Assembly (NCBI RefSeq): GCF_010727605.1 | Contig: NZ_AP022568.1 | Location: forward strand, 4,340,001-4,404,000 | Direction: 5' to 3' | Length of the DNA stretch: 64,000 bases | DNA from: Mycobacterium simiae | GTDB lineage: Bacteria; Actinomycetota; Actinomycetes; Mycobacteriales; Mycobacteriaceae | Shown here: in pieces, positions 25,615 through 35,408 of the stretch | Numbering within the stretch: the stretch's first letter is position 1 | Layout: each line of letters starts with the position of its first letter | Notes under the pieces: generated by a model | Seen by the model: only the letters and a program-made list of their open reading frames with translations | What the model was told of the DNA's origin: nothing | The model's database searches: none | Made by a program: the position numbers and the translations under genes

Positions 25615-28044
25615 ATGCTGTATGCCATCACGCGGCTGGCCATCGCCGCACCGCGCCGCATCATTGCCGTCGCCGCCCTGATCCTGGTCGGGGCGGCGAT
25701 TTTTGGCGTCCCCGTCATCAACAACCTGTCCGGCGGCGGCTTCCAAAGCCCGACGTCGGAGTCGGCGCGGGCGACCGAGGTGCTGCGGGACAAGTTCGGC
25801 CAGACCGATCAGCAGATGCTTATCGTGGTGACCGCGCCGGCCGGCGCCCGCAGCGAGCAAGCCCGCCTCGTCGGCACCGACATCGTCGAGCAGCTGCAGC
25901 GATCGCCGTGGGTGCTCAATGTGTCGTCGGCCTGGACGTCACCCCCGGCGGCCGCGGCGCAACTGGTCAGCAAGGACGGTACGTCCGCGATGATCGTGGC
26001 CGGTCTCAAAGGTGGCGAGAACGACGCCCAGAATTACGCCAGCGCGCTCAGCCACCAGCTGGTTTATGACCGCGACGGCGTCACCGTGCGCGCCGGTGGC
26101 ATGGCCGTGGCGTATGCCCAGATCAACCATCAAAACGAGCGGGACCTCTTGCTGATGGAGTCCCTGGCGATTCCGTTGAGCTTCGCGGTCTTGGTGTGGG
26201 TGCTCGGCGGGGTGGTGGCGGCGGTGCTGCCGATTGCGATGGGCGCATTGGCGATTGTGGGCACCATGTCGGTGCTGCGGCTGATCACGTTCGCGACCGA
26301 CGTATCGACGTATGCGTTGGATCTCAGTGTCGCAATGGGGCTGGCGCTGGCGATCGACTACAACCTGCTGATCATCAGTCGATATCGCGAGGAGCTGGCC
26401 CGGGCGCAGGAACGCGACCAGGACCTGTTGCGGATGATGGCTCGCGACCAGGCGCTGATGCGGACCATGGCAACGGCTGGGCGAACGGTACTGTTTTCGG
26501 CTACCACGGTCGGGTTGTCCATGTCGGTGATGGCACTGTTCCCGATGTATTTCCTGAAGTCCTCGGCCTACACGATCGTGGTGACCGCGGTGATCGTCGC
26601 GCTGGCCACCGTCGTGGTCACTCCGGCTGCCATCACGCTGCTGGGTCCGCGGCTGGACGCGCTCGACGTTTCTCGCGTCGTGCGCCGTGCGCTGTTCGGC
26701 GTGCGGGCCACCACCAAATCGTGGCGCGACCATGCGCATACGCCCGTCGAGTCGCTGCTCTGGTATCGATCGACGAAGTTCGTATTGCGCCACGCCGTAC
26801 CGTCCGGCCTGAGCGTGGTCGCGCTGTTGCTGCTGCTCGGCGTTCCGTTCTTGGGCGTCAAGTGGGGCTTTCCCGACGAGCGGGTGCTGCCCGCAGGCGC
26901 GTCGGCGCGTCAGGTCGCCGACATGCTGGACCAGGACTTCGGCAACGGGTTAGGAACCCAGGTCACCGTGGTGGTGCCCGACGCGCGCGGGGTGAGTCCT
27001 GTCGACCTCGAGCACTACGCCGCAGCGCTGTCGCGGGTTCCGGACGTGTCCGCGGTCACCGCGCCGACGGCGACGTTCGTGGCCGGCAATCCCGTCGGAC
27101 CGCCCGCAGCGCCGAGCGGGCTCGCCGGCGGCAGCGCGTTTTTGACGGTCGACACCACCGCAGCGTTGTACTCGGCTGCCTCGAACACCCAACTCGACCG
27201 ACTGCACGAGGTCGCCGGCCCGGCGGGACGGTCGACGCAGATGACCGGCTTGGCGCAGATCAATCGGGACAGTGTCGACGCGATCACGGCGCGGTTGCCC
27301 AGCGTGTTCGTGTTGATTGCCGTCATCACGTTCGCGTTGCTGTTCTTGCTCACCGGCAGCGCCGTGTTGCCGTTGCAGGCGTTGGTGTGCAACGTGTTGT
27401 CGCTGACCGCCGCCTTCGGCGCCATGGTGTGGATTTTCCAGGACGGTCATCTGCACGCGTTGGGCACGACGCCCAACGGCACGTTGAACGCCAACATTCC
27501 AGTGCTGTTGTTCTGCATAGCTTTTGGGTTGGCGATGGACTACGAGGTGTTCTTGGTCTCGCGGATCCACGAGTATTGGCTGGCCTCGGCGCCCGCACAC
27601 GAGAGGCGCCCGGTCCTCGCGGAAGCACGCGCGGCCACCGACGAAAGCACGGCGTTGGGCATCGCCGGCATCGGCCGGGTGGTAACGACCGCGGCGCTGG
27701 TGATGTCGATCTCGTTTGCTGCATTGATTCCGGCGCACGTTTCGTTCATGCGGATGCTCGGCGTCGGGCTCACGCTTGCGGTCCTGGCCGACGCCACCCT
27801 GGTGCGAATGGTGTTGGTACCGGCCTCGATTCACCTCCTCGGCCGGTGGACGTGGTGGGCGCCCGGTTGGCTGGTCCGGTTGCGGAGTCGATCCGCGACC
27901 GGTGAAGATGCTACCGCCGCGGTGGGGCGGCGGCGCTGGGCCACCGATGCCTCCGAGTCGGAGCAGCATCTGATCAGCGGGTGGCCGACCACGACCACGT
28001 CCACCACCACGACCACGACCACGACCACGACCGACCGCGGTTAG
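25615..28044 (+). CDS. MmpL/RND-superfamily membrane transporter with a threonine-repeat tail
   Basis: A protein of about 809 residues with two repeats of one helix, a large external loop and a cluster of helices, as in MmpL/RND exporters of lipids and drugs. The proton-relay aspartates are in MGLALAIDYNLLI and AFGLAMDYEVFL. I chose ATG 25615 (GGAAGGA upstream); ATG 25582 is an alternative adding 11 residues. The last ~25 residues are nearly all Thr, encoded by a hexamer repeat at 27988-28033. No mmpS gene is adjacent. The DMT transporter gene begins at the base after the stop codon, implying coupling. Confidence 0.88.
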   Translation: MLYAITRLAIAAPRRIIAVAALILVGAAIFGVPVINNLSGGGFQSPTSESARATEVLRDKFGQTDQQMLIVVTAPAGARSEQARLVGTDIVEQLQRSPWVLNVSSAWTSPPAAAAQLVSKDGTSAMIVAGLKGGENDAQNYASALSHQLVYDRDGVTVRAGGMAVAYAQINHQNERDLLLMESLAIPLSFAVLVWVLGGVVAAVLPIAMGALAIVGTMSVLRLITFATDVSTYALDLSVAMGLALAIDYNLLIISRYREELARAQERDQDLLRMMARDQALMRTMATAGRTVLFSATTVGLSMSVMALFPMYFLKSSAYTIVVTAVIVALATVVVTPAAITLLGPRLDALDVSRVVRRALFGVRATTKSWRDHAHTPVESLLWYRSTKFVLRHAVPSGLSVVALLLLLGVPFLGVKWGFPDERVLPAGASARQVADMLDQDFGNGLGTQVTVVVPDARGVSPVDLEHYAAALSRVPDVSAVTAPTATFVAGNPVGPPAAPSGLAGGSAFLTVDTTAALYSAASNTQLDRLHEVAGPAGRSTQMTGLAQINRDSVDAITARLPSVFVLIAVITFALLFLLTGSAVLPLQALVCNVLSLTAAFGAMVWIFQDGHLHALGTTPNGTLNANIPVLLFCIAFGLAMDYEVFLVSRIHEYWLASAPAHERRPVLAEARAATDESTALGIAGIGRVVTTAALVMSISFAALIPAHVSFMRMLGVGLTLAVLADATLVRMVLVPASIHLLGRWTWWAPGWLVRLRSRSATGEDATAAVGRRRWATDASESEQHLISGWPTTTTSTTTTTTTTTTDRG
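27988..28033 (+). repeat. Hexanucleotide (ACCACG)n tract inside the MmpL 3' end
   Basis: The 3' end of the MmpL coding sequence consists of ACCACG-type units interrupted by a few variants, encoding a run of threonines. Unit length is a multiple of three, so copy-number change would lengthen or shorten the tail without a frameshift. Confidence 0.85.
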
Positions 28045-29004
28045 GTGAATGTTGCTGTGCCCGAAGTAGATATCGCCGTACTGCTCGCGTTGGGTTCCGC
28101 GCTGTGTATCGCGCTCGGCGACGTATTGCAGCAGCGCGCGGCGCATTGCATCGAGAACCGCTCGGCCGCTCACATCGAGCTGCTTGTCAGCCTGCTTCGC
28201 AGTCCACGGTGGTGGTGGGGCGCGGCGTTGCTGGTCGCCAGCCTAGGGCTGCAAGCGGCCGCACTGCGTCACGGCTCGGTGCTGTTGGTGCAGGCGCTGC
28301 TGATGCTCTCGCTGCTGTTCGCGCTGCCGATGAACGCGAGGTTCACGCAGCACCCGGTCGGTCGTGGCGAGTGGATCTGGGCGGGGTTGTTGACCGTCGC
28401 CGTGATCACGACCGTCGTGCTGGGCAACCCGCAGACCGGTCGTATGTCCGCGCCGCTCCGGACGTGGGTCGGCGTGGCGATCGTGCTCGGACCGTTGTTG
28501 GCCGTCGCGGTTGTCGCGGGTCGACGGTGCGGCGGAGCGGTCGCCGCGCTGCTGTACGCGCTGGTTTCTGGTTCGCTGTGGGGCATTTTCGCGGTGCTTG
28601 CCAAAGAGGTCGTCGCTCAACTCGGGGGCGGCTGGTCGGTCATCCGATCGCCCGAGCTGTATGCCGCGCTCCTGGTCGCGGTAGGCGGCGTCGTGGGCAG
28701 TCAGTTCGCGTTCCGGGCCGGGCCGCTGACGGCGTCCATGCCCGCCTTACAGGTGTCCCAACCGGTGGTGGCCACGACGCTGGGTGTCGTCGTCCTCGGC
28801 GAAACCCTCAGCACCGGTTGGGCCGGGCTGATTGGCTTGGCTGCGGCGATTGTGGTGATGGCCGCAGCGGTGGTCAAACTTGCCCGGGTCGAAGCCGCCG
28901 CGGCCCGCGACGTGGCGGCGGTGACGCGGGCAGCTCACTTCGGTGAACCGGCGTGGTTTTCGGCCGCGACACCCTGCCGGGCAACCCGCCGAAGTCGGCA
29001 GTAG
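28045..29004 (+). CDS. DMT-superfamily transporter (EamA-like)
   Basis: A 319-residue protein with about nine or ten hydrophobic helices, including SALCIALGDVLQQRAA at the start and a C-terminal half (VSQPVVATTLGVVVLGE) typical of EamA/drug-metabolite transporters. The GTG start directly abuts the MmpL stop codon with no gap; GTG 28057 is an alternative. Co-expression with the MmpL protein is likely. Substrate unknown. Confidence 0.8.
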   Translation: MNVAVPEVDIAVLLALGSALCIALGDVLQQRAAHCIENRSAAHIELLVSLLRSPRWWWGAALLVASLGLQAAALRHGSVLLVQALLMLSLLFALPMNARFTQHPVGRGEWIWAGLLTVAVITTVVLGNPQTGRMSAPLRTWVGVAIVLGPLLAVAVVAGRRCGGAVAALLYALVSGSLWGIFAVLAKEVVAQLGGGWSVIRSPELYAALLVAVGGVVGSQFAFRAGPLTASMPALQVSQPVVATTLGVVVLGETLSTGWAGLIGLAAAIVVMAAAVVKLARVEAAAARDVAAVTRAAHFGEPAWFSAATPCRATRRSRQ

Positions 29005-29089
29005 GCGGGCCGAAAAGCCATTACAATGCTGGCAACTAAGCAGGGTCAGCGGTGACCGGATGTAACAGAATGATGTGAAAGGTCACTCG

Positions 29090-30295
29090 ATGGGTCCTTT
29101 GCGCAGACGACGATCGTGGCTGATTATCGCTATGATCATGTTTGCTGTCTTGGCCTCGGTTGGGGTGGCGTGTAGTAGCAGCCAGCCCGCCGCACCGGCA
29201 AAGGTCATTTTCGACAAGGGCACCCCGTTTGCTGACCTACTGGTCCCCAAGCTAACCGCCTCGGTGTCCGACGGAGCCGTCGGCGTCACCGTCGATGCGC
29301 CGGTGACGGTCAGCGTCGCCGACGGCGTGCTGGGGTCGGTCACGATGGTCAACGACAACGGCCGGACCATCGACGGCCAACTCAGCCCCGACGGGTTGCG
29401 CTGGTCCACCACCGAACAACTCGGCTACAACCGCCGCTACACACTGACCGTCAAGGCGCTCGGACTGGGCGGCGCGGCGAGCCGCCAGATGACCTTCTCG
29501 ACGAGTTCGCCCGCACACCTGACGATGCCCTACGTCGCGCCGGGTGACGGCGAGGTCGTCGGGGTCGGTGAGCCGGTAGCCATCCGATTCGACGAGAACA
29601 TCGCAAACCGCGCGGCGGCGCAGAAGGCGATCACAATCACCACCAACCCGCCCGTCGAGGGCGCGTTCTACTGGCTGAACAACCGCGAAGTGCGTTGGCG
29701 CCCAGAGCATTTCTGGAAGCCGGGTACGTCCGTCGATGTGGCGGTCAACACCTACGGCGTGGATCTGGGTGACGGGATGTTTGGCGAGGACAACGTCAAG
29801 ACCCACTTCACCATCGGTGACGAGGTCATCTCGACCGCAGACGACACCACCAAGATGGTGACCGTGCGGGTCAACGGGGAGGTGGTGAAGACGATGCCCA
29901 CGTCGATGGGCAAGGACAGCACGCCGACGGCCAATGGCGTCTACATCATCGGCGGCCGCTACCGACACATCATCATGGACTCTTCGACCTACGGCGTTCC
30001 GGTGAACTCGCCCAACGGATATCGCACCGAGGTCGACTGGGCCACCCAGATGTCCTACAGCGGCGTCTTTGTCCACTCCGCGCCGTGGTCCGTCGGTGCG
30101 CAGGGTCACACCAACACCAGCCATGGCTGCCTGAACGTGAGCCCGAGCAACGCGCAGTGGTTCTACGACCACAGCAAGAGCGGCGACATCGTCGTGGTCG
30201 TCAACACCGTCGGGCCGACCCTGCCCGGCGACGAGGGTCTGGGCGACTGGAACATTCCCTGGCCGCAGTGGAAAGCCGGCAACGCGGACACGTGA
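29090..30295 (+). CDS. ldtB: L,D-transpeptidase LdtB (LdtMt2-type) lipoprotein
   Basis: A 401-residue peptidoglycan cross-linking enzyme that forms 3-3 linkages and is the target of carbapenems. An Arg-rich start and one hydrophobic segment end in a lipobox (LASVGVAC, Cys 28), so it is probably membrane-anchored outside the cell. Two Ig-like domains precede the YkuD catalytic domain, whose motif SHGCLNVSP carries the nucleophile Cys ~347 with its partner His about 18 residues before. I chose ATG 29090 (AAAGG 8 bp upstream); GTG 29075 adds five residues. Length is close to the 408 residues of M. tuberculosis LdtMt2. Confidence 0.95.
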   Translation: MGPLRRRRSWLIIAMIMFAVLASVGVACSSSQPAAPAKVIFDKGTPFADLLVPKLTASVSDGAVGVTVDAPVTVSVADGVLGSVTMVNDNGRTIDGQLSPDGLRWSTTEQLGYNRRYTLTVKALGLGGAASRQMTFSTSSPAHLTMPYVAPGDGEVVGVGEPVAIRFDENIANRAAAQKAITITTNPPVEGAFYWLNNREVRWRPEHFWKPGTSVDVAVNTYGVDLGDGMFGEDNVKTHFTIGDEVISTADDTTKMVTVRVNGEVVKTMPTSMGKDSTPTANGVYIIGGRYRHIIMDSSTYGVPVNSPNGYRTEVDWATQMSYSGVFVHSAPWSVGAQGHTNTSHGCLNVSPSNAQWFYDHSKSGDIVVVVNTVGPTLPGDEGLGDWNIPWPQWKAGNADT

Positions 30296-30353
30296 CCGTG
30301 TCGTGCAGAAGCTTGTTGGGGCAGCGGATTACGCCGGACCGCGCGGTAGGCGC

Positions 30354-30467
30354 TTAGGCGCAGACGAAGAGGGGTTCGCAGACGACGGTAAGCGTGCAGC
30401 CCGACGCGGCGGGGGCCGTGAACGCAAGCACCAGGGCGAGGACGACTTTGCACTTCAGACCAGACAT
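30354..30467 (-). CDS. 37-residue cysteine-rich exported peptide or lipopeptide
   Basis: This small gene encodes a signal-like N-terminus (MSGLKCKVVLALVLAFTAPA), a lipobox-like AASGC, and a 13-residue end with two more cysteines (TVVCEPLFVCA). GGAG lies 5 bp before the ATG at 30467. If Cys 24 is lipidated or the signal is cleaved near it, the mature product would be only about 14 residues with three cysteines. It sits convergent to ldtB between that gene and tRNA-His. No function is known to me. Confidence 0.6.
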   Translation of the reverse strand: MSGLKCKVVLALVLAFTAPAASGCTLTVVCEPLFVCA

Positions 30468-30635
30468 AACCACTCCGTAGCTAAGTAATCTCGCGATAAT
30501 ACGCCATGCAGCGACCGCAATAGATTGCTGCTGGCAAATTTTCCGGCAGGCCTACGGGTATGCCTTCACCCGGGCGGCTCGGGCATCGGCGCCGACCGGC
30601 AACGGCCTTGCGCTGCAAGGCAATCGCCGACCATG

Positions 30636-30667
30636 AAAAAGGTCAGAGGGCGCTCAGCCCTCTGACC
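30636..30667 (-). terminator. Rho-independent terminator after tRNA-His
   Basis: On the minus strand, a perfect 10-bp stem GGTCAGAGGG/CCCTCTGACC with a 7-nt loop is followed by five T residues. It begins 6 bp after the tRNA-His gene. Confidence 0.92.
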
Positions 30668-30672
30668 TGTGG

Positions 30673-30746
30673 GGTGAGTGACGGGACTCGAACCCGCGAC
30701 ATTCAGGATCACAACCTGACGCTCTACCAACTGAACTACACCCACC
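30673..30746 (-). tRNA. tRNA-His (anticodon GUG)
   Basis: A cloverleaf with acceptor GTGGGTG pairing with CACTCAC, the extra G at -1 opposite discriminator C that is specific to tRNA-His, and the anticodon stem-loop TCAGG-TTGTGAT-CCTGA with anticodon GTG. CCA is not encoded. It adjoins orn, as in M. tuberculosis, and is followed by a strong terminator. Confidence 0.96.
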
Positions 30747-30790
30747 ATGGCTACTGCCGGCCGCAGCCTAACAAGCAGCGACTGTCGATA

Positions 30791-31438
30791 CTAGCGGTTA
30801 GGTGGCTCGACGGCCGAATCAATTGACGCCGGTGCGTCCTGGCCATCCGTCAGATCGGTGGCGACCGCCGCAATTTCGCTGGTAGACGGGCCCGGCAGCG
30901 GCACGAACGCGGTCCGTCGATAGAACTGCAGTTCACGGATGGACTCGCGGATGTCGGCGAGGGCCCGGTGCGCCAGCCCCTTGGCCGGCTGGCCGTAGTA
31001 GATGCGGGGATACCAGCGTCGGCAGAGCTCTTTGATCGAGCTGACGTCGATCATTCGGTAGTGCAAGAAGGCGTCCAGGGCGGGCATGTCGCGGGCGATG
31101 AATGAGCGGTCGGTGGCGATCGAATTGCCGGCCAGCGGCGCCGTCTTGGGCGCTTTGACGTGCTGACCGATGTAATCGAGCACCATCGCCTCGGCGGCAG
31201 CGAGGTCGACGGTGGACGCCCGCACCTCGTCGATCAGCCCGGAGCGGGTGTGCATCTCGGTGACGACGTCGATCATCGAAGACAACGCCGCGTCGTCGGT
31301 GTGGATCACCACGTCGATGCCGTCCCCGAGAATGTTCAGGTCCGCATCGGTGACCAGGGCCGCGATCTCGATCAACTTGTCCGACTGCAGATCCAACCCG
31401 GTCATCTCGCAGTCGATCCACACCAATTCGTCGCGCAC
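30791..31438 (-). CDS. orn: Oligoribonuclease
   Basis: A 215-residue DEDDh 3'-5' exoribonuclease that degrades 2-5-nt RNAs and pGpG. Motifs: [11 protein letters not shown] (catalytic Asp/Glu), [13 protein letters not shown], and [11 protein letters not shown] with the general-base His. Length equals that of M. tuberculosis Orn. GTG 31438 gives the family N-terminus; the frame is open upstream to 32041 but overlaps the divergent HerA-like gene. The gene is divergent from the ATPase gene at 31544. Confidence 0.96.
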   Translation of the reverse strand: MRDELVWIDCEMTGLDLQSDKLIEIAALVTDADLNILGDGIDVVIHTDDAALSSMIDVVTEMHTRSGLIDEVRASTVDLAAAEAMVLDYIGQHVKAPKTAPLAGNSIATDRSFIARDMPALDAFLHYRMIDVSSIKELCRRWYPRIYYGQPAKGLAHRALADIRESIRELQFYRRTAFVPLPGPSTSEIAAVATDLTDGQDAPASIDSAVEPPNR

Positions 31439-31543
31439 AGCGCTCAGCGTATGCCCACGTGGGGCGCTGCCCCTGCCGCACCCTGGCAAGTAGTGTGAGC
31501 CTTGCTGGACGTTGCAACTCTCGGGGGGAGAGGGCGGGGCGCA

Positions 31544-33106
31544 ATGGGTACCGAATCGGCGGCGGGCGGGGCGGCGCAACGGATCGCCGGCGGTTACGCC
31601 GTCGAAGGTCAGGCGCTGGAACTCGGCACGGTTGTCATCGACGGCGCCGCCGACCCGACGGCGCGGATTCGCATCCCGTTGGCGACGATCAACAGGCACG
31701 GCCTGGTGGCCGGCGCGACGGGAACCGGCAAGACGAAAACCCTGCAGCTGATCGCCGAACAGCTCAGTGCCGCGGGGGTGCCGGTGTTGATGGCCGACGT
31801 GAAGGGCGATCTGTCGGGTTTGTCTCGGCCGGGAGCGGCCAACGACAAGACCGCCGCGCGCGCCCAAGACACCGGCGATGATTGGGCGGCGACGGCGTTC
31901 CCCGTCGAGTTCCTGTCGCTGGGTACCGGCGGGGCCGGTGTGCCGATCCGGGCCACCATCGCCAGCTTCGGTCCGGTGCTGCTGTCGAAGGTGCTGGGCC
32001 TCAACGCCACTCAAGAGTCCACGCTGGGGCTGATCTTCCATTGGGCCAAGGAGAACAATCGCCGGCTGATCACCCTGGACCAGCTACGGGAGGCCATCAG
32101 CCACCTGACGAGTGAGGACGGCAAGGCGGACCTGAAATCCCTTGGCGGAGTGTCGTCGACCACCGCGGGGGTCATTCTGCGGGCTTTGGTGAATCTCGAA
32201 TCCGAGGGCGGCGACACGTTCTTCGGGGAACCGAAGTTCGACCCGCACGATCTGCTGCGCGTCGACGACCAGGGCCGGGGGATCATTTCCCTGCTCGAGT
32301 TCAGCGGTCAGGCGCTGCGCCCGGTCATCTTTTCCACCTTCCTGATGTGGGTGCTGGCGGACTTGTTCACCGTTTTGCCCGAGGTTGGTGACGTCGACAA
32401 GCCGACGCTGGTGTTTTTCTTCGACGAGGCGCATCTGTTGTTCACCGACGCGTCCAAGGCGTTCCTGGAACAGGTCGAGCAGACCGTCAAGCTGATCCGA
32501 TCGAAGGGCGTCGGGGTGTTCTTCTGCACCCAGTTGCCCACCGACCTACCCAACGATGTGCTTTCCCAGTTGGGCGCGCGAGTCCAGCATGCCCTGCGCG
32601 CGTTCACCCCCGACGATCAGAAAGCGCTCGCCAAGACGGTCCGCACGTACCCGAAAACCGATGTCTACGACCTAGAGTCGGCGTTGACATCGCTGGGCAT
32701 CGGTGAGGCGGTGGTCACCGTGCTATCCGAGCAGGGGGCACCAACGCCGGTCGCGTGGACGCGCATGCGGGTGCCGCGGTCGTTGATGGGCGCCATCGAG
32801 GCCGAAGCCATGGCTGACGCGGTAAAAGCCAGTCCGCTGCAGGAGAAATACGGTCAGACGGTGCCGCAGGCCGAACCCCCGAAAGCACCCGAAGCGCTCG
32901 AGGCGCCCGCCCCGCAGCGACGTGCCGAGCCCAACCCGCCGCCAACCGAGGTCGATATTCCGCCGATGCCGGAGCCCTACGAACCCAAAGGCCCGGCCAT
33001 GTGGGAGCAGGTGCTGACGAACCCGACCGTGAAAAGCGGCATCAATACTGCGATCCGCGAAGCGGTGAAAAGCATCTTCGGCACCGGGCGGCGCGGACGC
33101 AGGTGA
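31544..33106 (+). CDS. HerA-like / DUF853 P-loop ATPase (Rv2510c-like)
   Basis: A 520-residue ATPase with Walker A GATGTGKT at residues 57-64, Walker [10 protein letters not shown] and a sensor-like [14 protein letters not shown]. This is the pattern of DUF853/HerA-FtsK-type helicases. The C-terminus has a Pro/Glu-rich linker followed by a conserved basic end ([16 protein letters not shown]). A DNA translocase or helicase role is inferred from the fold only. ATG 31544 fits the family; TTG 31502 is an alternative. Confidence 0.85.
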   Translation: MGTESAAGGAAQRIAGGYAVEGQALELGTVVIDGAADPTARIRIPLATINRHGLVAGATGTGKTKTLQLIAEQLSAAGVPVLMADVKGDLSGLSRPGAANDKTAARAQDTGDDWAATAFPVEFLSLGTGGAGVPIRATIASFGPVLLSKVLGLNATQESTLGLIFHWAKENNRRLITLDQLREAISHLTSEDGKADLKSLGGVSSTTAGVILRALVNLESEGGDTFFGEPKFDPHDLLRVDDQGRGIISLLEFSGQALRPVIFSTFLMWVLADLFTVLPEVGDVDKPTLVFFFDEAHLLFTDASKAFLEQVEQTVKLIRSKGVGVFFCTQLPTDLPNDVLSQLGARVQHALRAFTPDDQKALAKTVRTYPKTDVYDLESALTSLGIGEAVVTVLSEQGAPTPVAWTRMRVPRSLMGAIEAEAMADAVKASPLQEKYGQTVPQAEPPKAPEALEAPAPQRRAEPNPPPTEVDIPPMPEPYEPKGPAMWEQVLTNPTVKSGINTAIREAVKSIFGTGRRGRR

Positions 33107-33164
33107 CGGTTTGCCTTCCGGGCCTGGGCCGCGGGCCTGACGGCTCTGCCGAAATATTGTGGCG

Positions 33165-33971
33165 TCAGCCGCCGCCGAGCTTTTTGTAGAAGCTGCCCAC
33201 GATCGGCGCCACGATCGCGCGGGGAGCATACCCACTGCCCACTGACATCGCCTTGGAGGTCAACCCGGGAACGACGCGCATCTTGTTGCGCTCCAATGCA
33301 TTCAGCGATGCCCGCGCGGTGTGCTCGGTCGAGATCCACAGAAAATCCGGCACCAGCCGCTCGACCAGCGAGCGTTCTGCCTCGTCGGGCAGGTCGGTGC
33401 GGACCGGTCCGGGCGCCAGCAGTGTGACGTGCACACCCGAGCGGCGCAGTTCACCGCGCAACGATTCACTGAACGTGTTGACGAACGCCTTCGAGGCGGC
33501 GTACGTCGCGTTATAGGGAATCGGCGAATTGCCGGCCGCCGAACCGGAAATCAAGATGCCACCCGCGCCACGCTCGACCATGCCTGGCAGCACGGCCAAC
33601 GTAAGGTCGTGCACCGCTACGGCATTCAGCTGCACCTGAGCCTTTTCGCCCGCGGGGTCCAGACCGGCCACCGGGCCGAACGTTCCGGTGCCCGCGTTGG
33701 CGCACAGAATCGAGATGTTGCGGCCCGACAACTCGTCGCACAGCTTGGCCCGTTCCGTGGGGTCGGCGAGGTCGGCCGCACGGACCTCCACGGTGACGCC
33801 GAACTTCTCGGTCAGCCGCGCGGCGAGGGCCTCGAGCAGTTCTTCGCGCCGGGCGGTGACGATCAAGTTGTGCCCGCGCGCGGCCAATTCGGTTGCCAGC
33901 GCTTCGCCGATGTTCTGCGAAGCGCCGGTGACAACGGCGCGCGCTTCTGGGCTGGGAGCGGGTACCGGCAT
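33165..33971 (-). CDS. Short-chain dehydrogenase/reductase (Rv2509-like)
   Basis: A 268-residue classical SDR. NAD(P) binding is at VVTGASQNIGEALA and CANAG; the catalytic Ser lies near ISGSAAGNS and the YxxxK pair is in YNATYAASKAF. The M. tuberculosis homologue Rv2509 is an oxidoreductase of this class that resembles enzymes acting on the beta-keto group of mycolate precursors. Exact substrate here is not proven. It overlaps nothing and faces the HerA-like gene tail to tail. Confidence 0.9.
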   Translation of the reverse strand: MPVPAPSPEARAVVTGASQNIGEALATELAARGHNLIVTARREELLEALAARLTEKFGVTVEVRAADLADPTERAKLCDELSGRNISILCANAGTGTFGPVAGLDPAGEKAQVQLNAVAVHDLTLAVLPGMVERGAGGILISGSAAGNSPIPYNATYAASKAFVNTFSESLRGELRRSGVHVTLLAPGPVRTDLPDEAERSLVERLVPDFLWISTEHTARASLNALERNKMRVVPGLTSKAMSVGSGYAPRAIVAPIVGSFYKKLGGG

Positions 33972-34073
33972 GCCGCCAATCGTAGACAGCCGTCGAAGGT
34001 TGCCCGACAACGACCACAGCAGCGGCACGCCCGCACGCGCCGGACGGCGGGTTCAACAAATAGAGTGCCGGGC

Positions 34074-35408
34074 ATGGGTCAGCCACAGCCGGGCACGAGG
34101 ATCGACCGATCCCGGGTGGTGGCATGGGCGCTGTGGGACTGCGGATCCACCGGCCTGAATGCGATCGTGGCGACGTTCGTCTTCTCCGTCTACCTGACCA
34201 GCAGCGTCGGGGCGGGTCTGCCGGGCAAGACGACGCCGGAAAGTTGGCTGGGCCGAGCCGGGGCGCTGGCCGGACTGACGGTCGCGGTGCTGGCGCCGCT
34301 GGTCGGCGTGTGGGTGGAGTCGCCGCATCGCCGCCGGGTCGTGCTCAGTGTGCTGACCGGACTGGCGGTCACGTTGACCGGTGCGATGTTTTTGATCCAG
34401 GACCGTCCCGGCTACCTGTGGGCCGGTTTGGCGTTGCTGGGCGCGACCGCCGCCTGTGGTGATTTGGCCAGCGTGCCGTATAACGCCATGCTGCGGCAGC
34501 TCTCGACGCCGCAGACGGCCGGCCGGATCTCCGGCTTGGGGTGGGCCTCCGGTTACCTCGGCAGTGTGCTGCTGCTGTTGCTGATCTACACGGGCTTCAT
34601 CGCCGGCTCCGGATCGGGGTCCGGCGCGGTACGCGGGCTGCTGCACGTGCCCGTCGCCGACGGCCTCTACGTCCGGGAGGCGATGCTGGCGGCGGCGGCA
34701 TGGCTGGCAGTGCTGGCCCTACCCCTGCTCCTGGTCGCGCATCGGCTGCCCGACACCGGCGAGGTGTACCAACCGACGACGATGCTGGGCGGTTACCGCA
34801 AGCTCTGGAGCGAGATCTCCGCGGAATGGAAGCGCGACCGCAACCTGGTCTACTTTCTGGGTGCCAGCGCGCTGTTCCGGGACGGCCTGGCGGCGATCTT
34901 TGCATTCGGGGCGGTGCTGGGCGTCAATGTGTACGGCATCTCGCAGGCCAACGTGCTGATCTTCGGTGTCGCGGCCAGCGTGGTGGCCGCGGTCGGCGCG
35001 GTCGCCGGCGGGTTCGCCGATCACCGGCTCGGATCAAAACCGGTCATCGTCGGGTCGCTGGTCGCGATCATCGCGATGGCGCTCACCATGATGGCGCTGT
35101 CCGGCCCGATCGCCTTCTGGGTGTGCGGGTTGGCACTCTGCCTGTTCATCGGGCCGTCGCAGTCCTCAGCGCGAGCCCTGCTGTTACAGATGGCGCACAA
35201 CGGCCGGGAAGGGGTGGCATTCGGCCTGTACACGATGACAGGCCGGGCGGTCGCCTTCGTGGCGCCGTGGCTGTTCTCGGTTTTCGTCGACATCTTCGGC
35301 GCGGTGCGCGCCGGGCTGGGCGGGATCTCGCTGGTGCTGATCGCCGGATTGCTCGCGATGCTGGCGGTCCGGGTGCCCGCCCGCCACGTGGTGGTCGACC
35401 AGCTCTAG
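34074..35408 (+). CDS. MFS-type membrane transporter (UMF1/Atg22-like, Rv2508c-like)
   Basis: A 444-residue protein with about twelve hydrophobic helices. The first segment (VVAWALWDCGSTGLNAIVATFVFSVYL, given here only as the region at ~15-41) is typical of the UMF1/Atg22 subfamily, often associated with amino acid efflux. A WASGYLGS motif and an internal cytoplasmic loop of about 40 residues separate the halves. It is divergent from the SDR gene, and its TAG stop shares a CTAG with the stop of the next, convergent gene. Confidence 0.85.
   Translation: MGQPQPGTRIDRSRVVAWALWDCGSTGLNAIVATFVFSVYLTSSVGAGLPGKTTPESWLGRAGALAGLTVAVLAPLVGVWVESPHRRRVVLSVLTGLAVTLTGAMFLIQDRPGYLWAGLALLGATAACGDLASVPYNAMLRQLSTPQTAGRISGLGWASGYLGSVLLLLLIYTGFIAGSGSGSGAVRGLLHVPVADGLYVREAMLAAAAWLAVLALPLLLVAHRLPDTGEVYQPTTMLGGYRKLWSEISAEWKRDRNLVYFLGASALFRDGLAAIFAFGAVLGVNVYGISQANVLIFGVAASVVAAVGAVAGGFADHRLGSKPVIVGSLVAIIAMALTMMALSGPIAFWVCGLALCLFIGPSQSSARALLLQMAHNGREGVAFGLYTMTGRAVAFVAPWLFSVFVDIFGAVRAGLGGISLVLIAGLLAMLAVRVPARHVVVDQL

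Noticed and set aside
27988..28033. Possible CRISPR or VNTR array at the MmpL end
   Set aside because: Units are 6 bp, contiguous and coding; there are no spacers, so it is a simple coding repeat.
31439..32041. Upstream extension of the orn frame
   Set aside because: It runs antisense through the HerA-like ATPase gene. Orn starts at GTG 31438 with the family N-terminus and length.
33321..34073. Upstream part of the 695-residue MFS frame
   Set aside because: It is antisense to the SDR gene. The MFS protein starts at ATG 34074 with the expected first helix.
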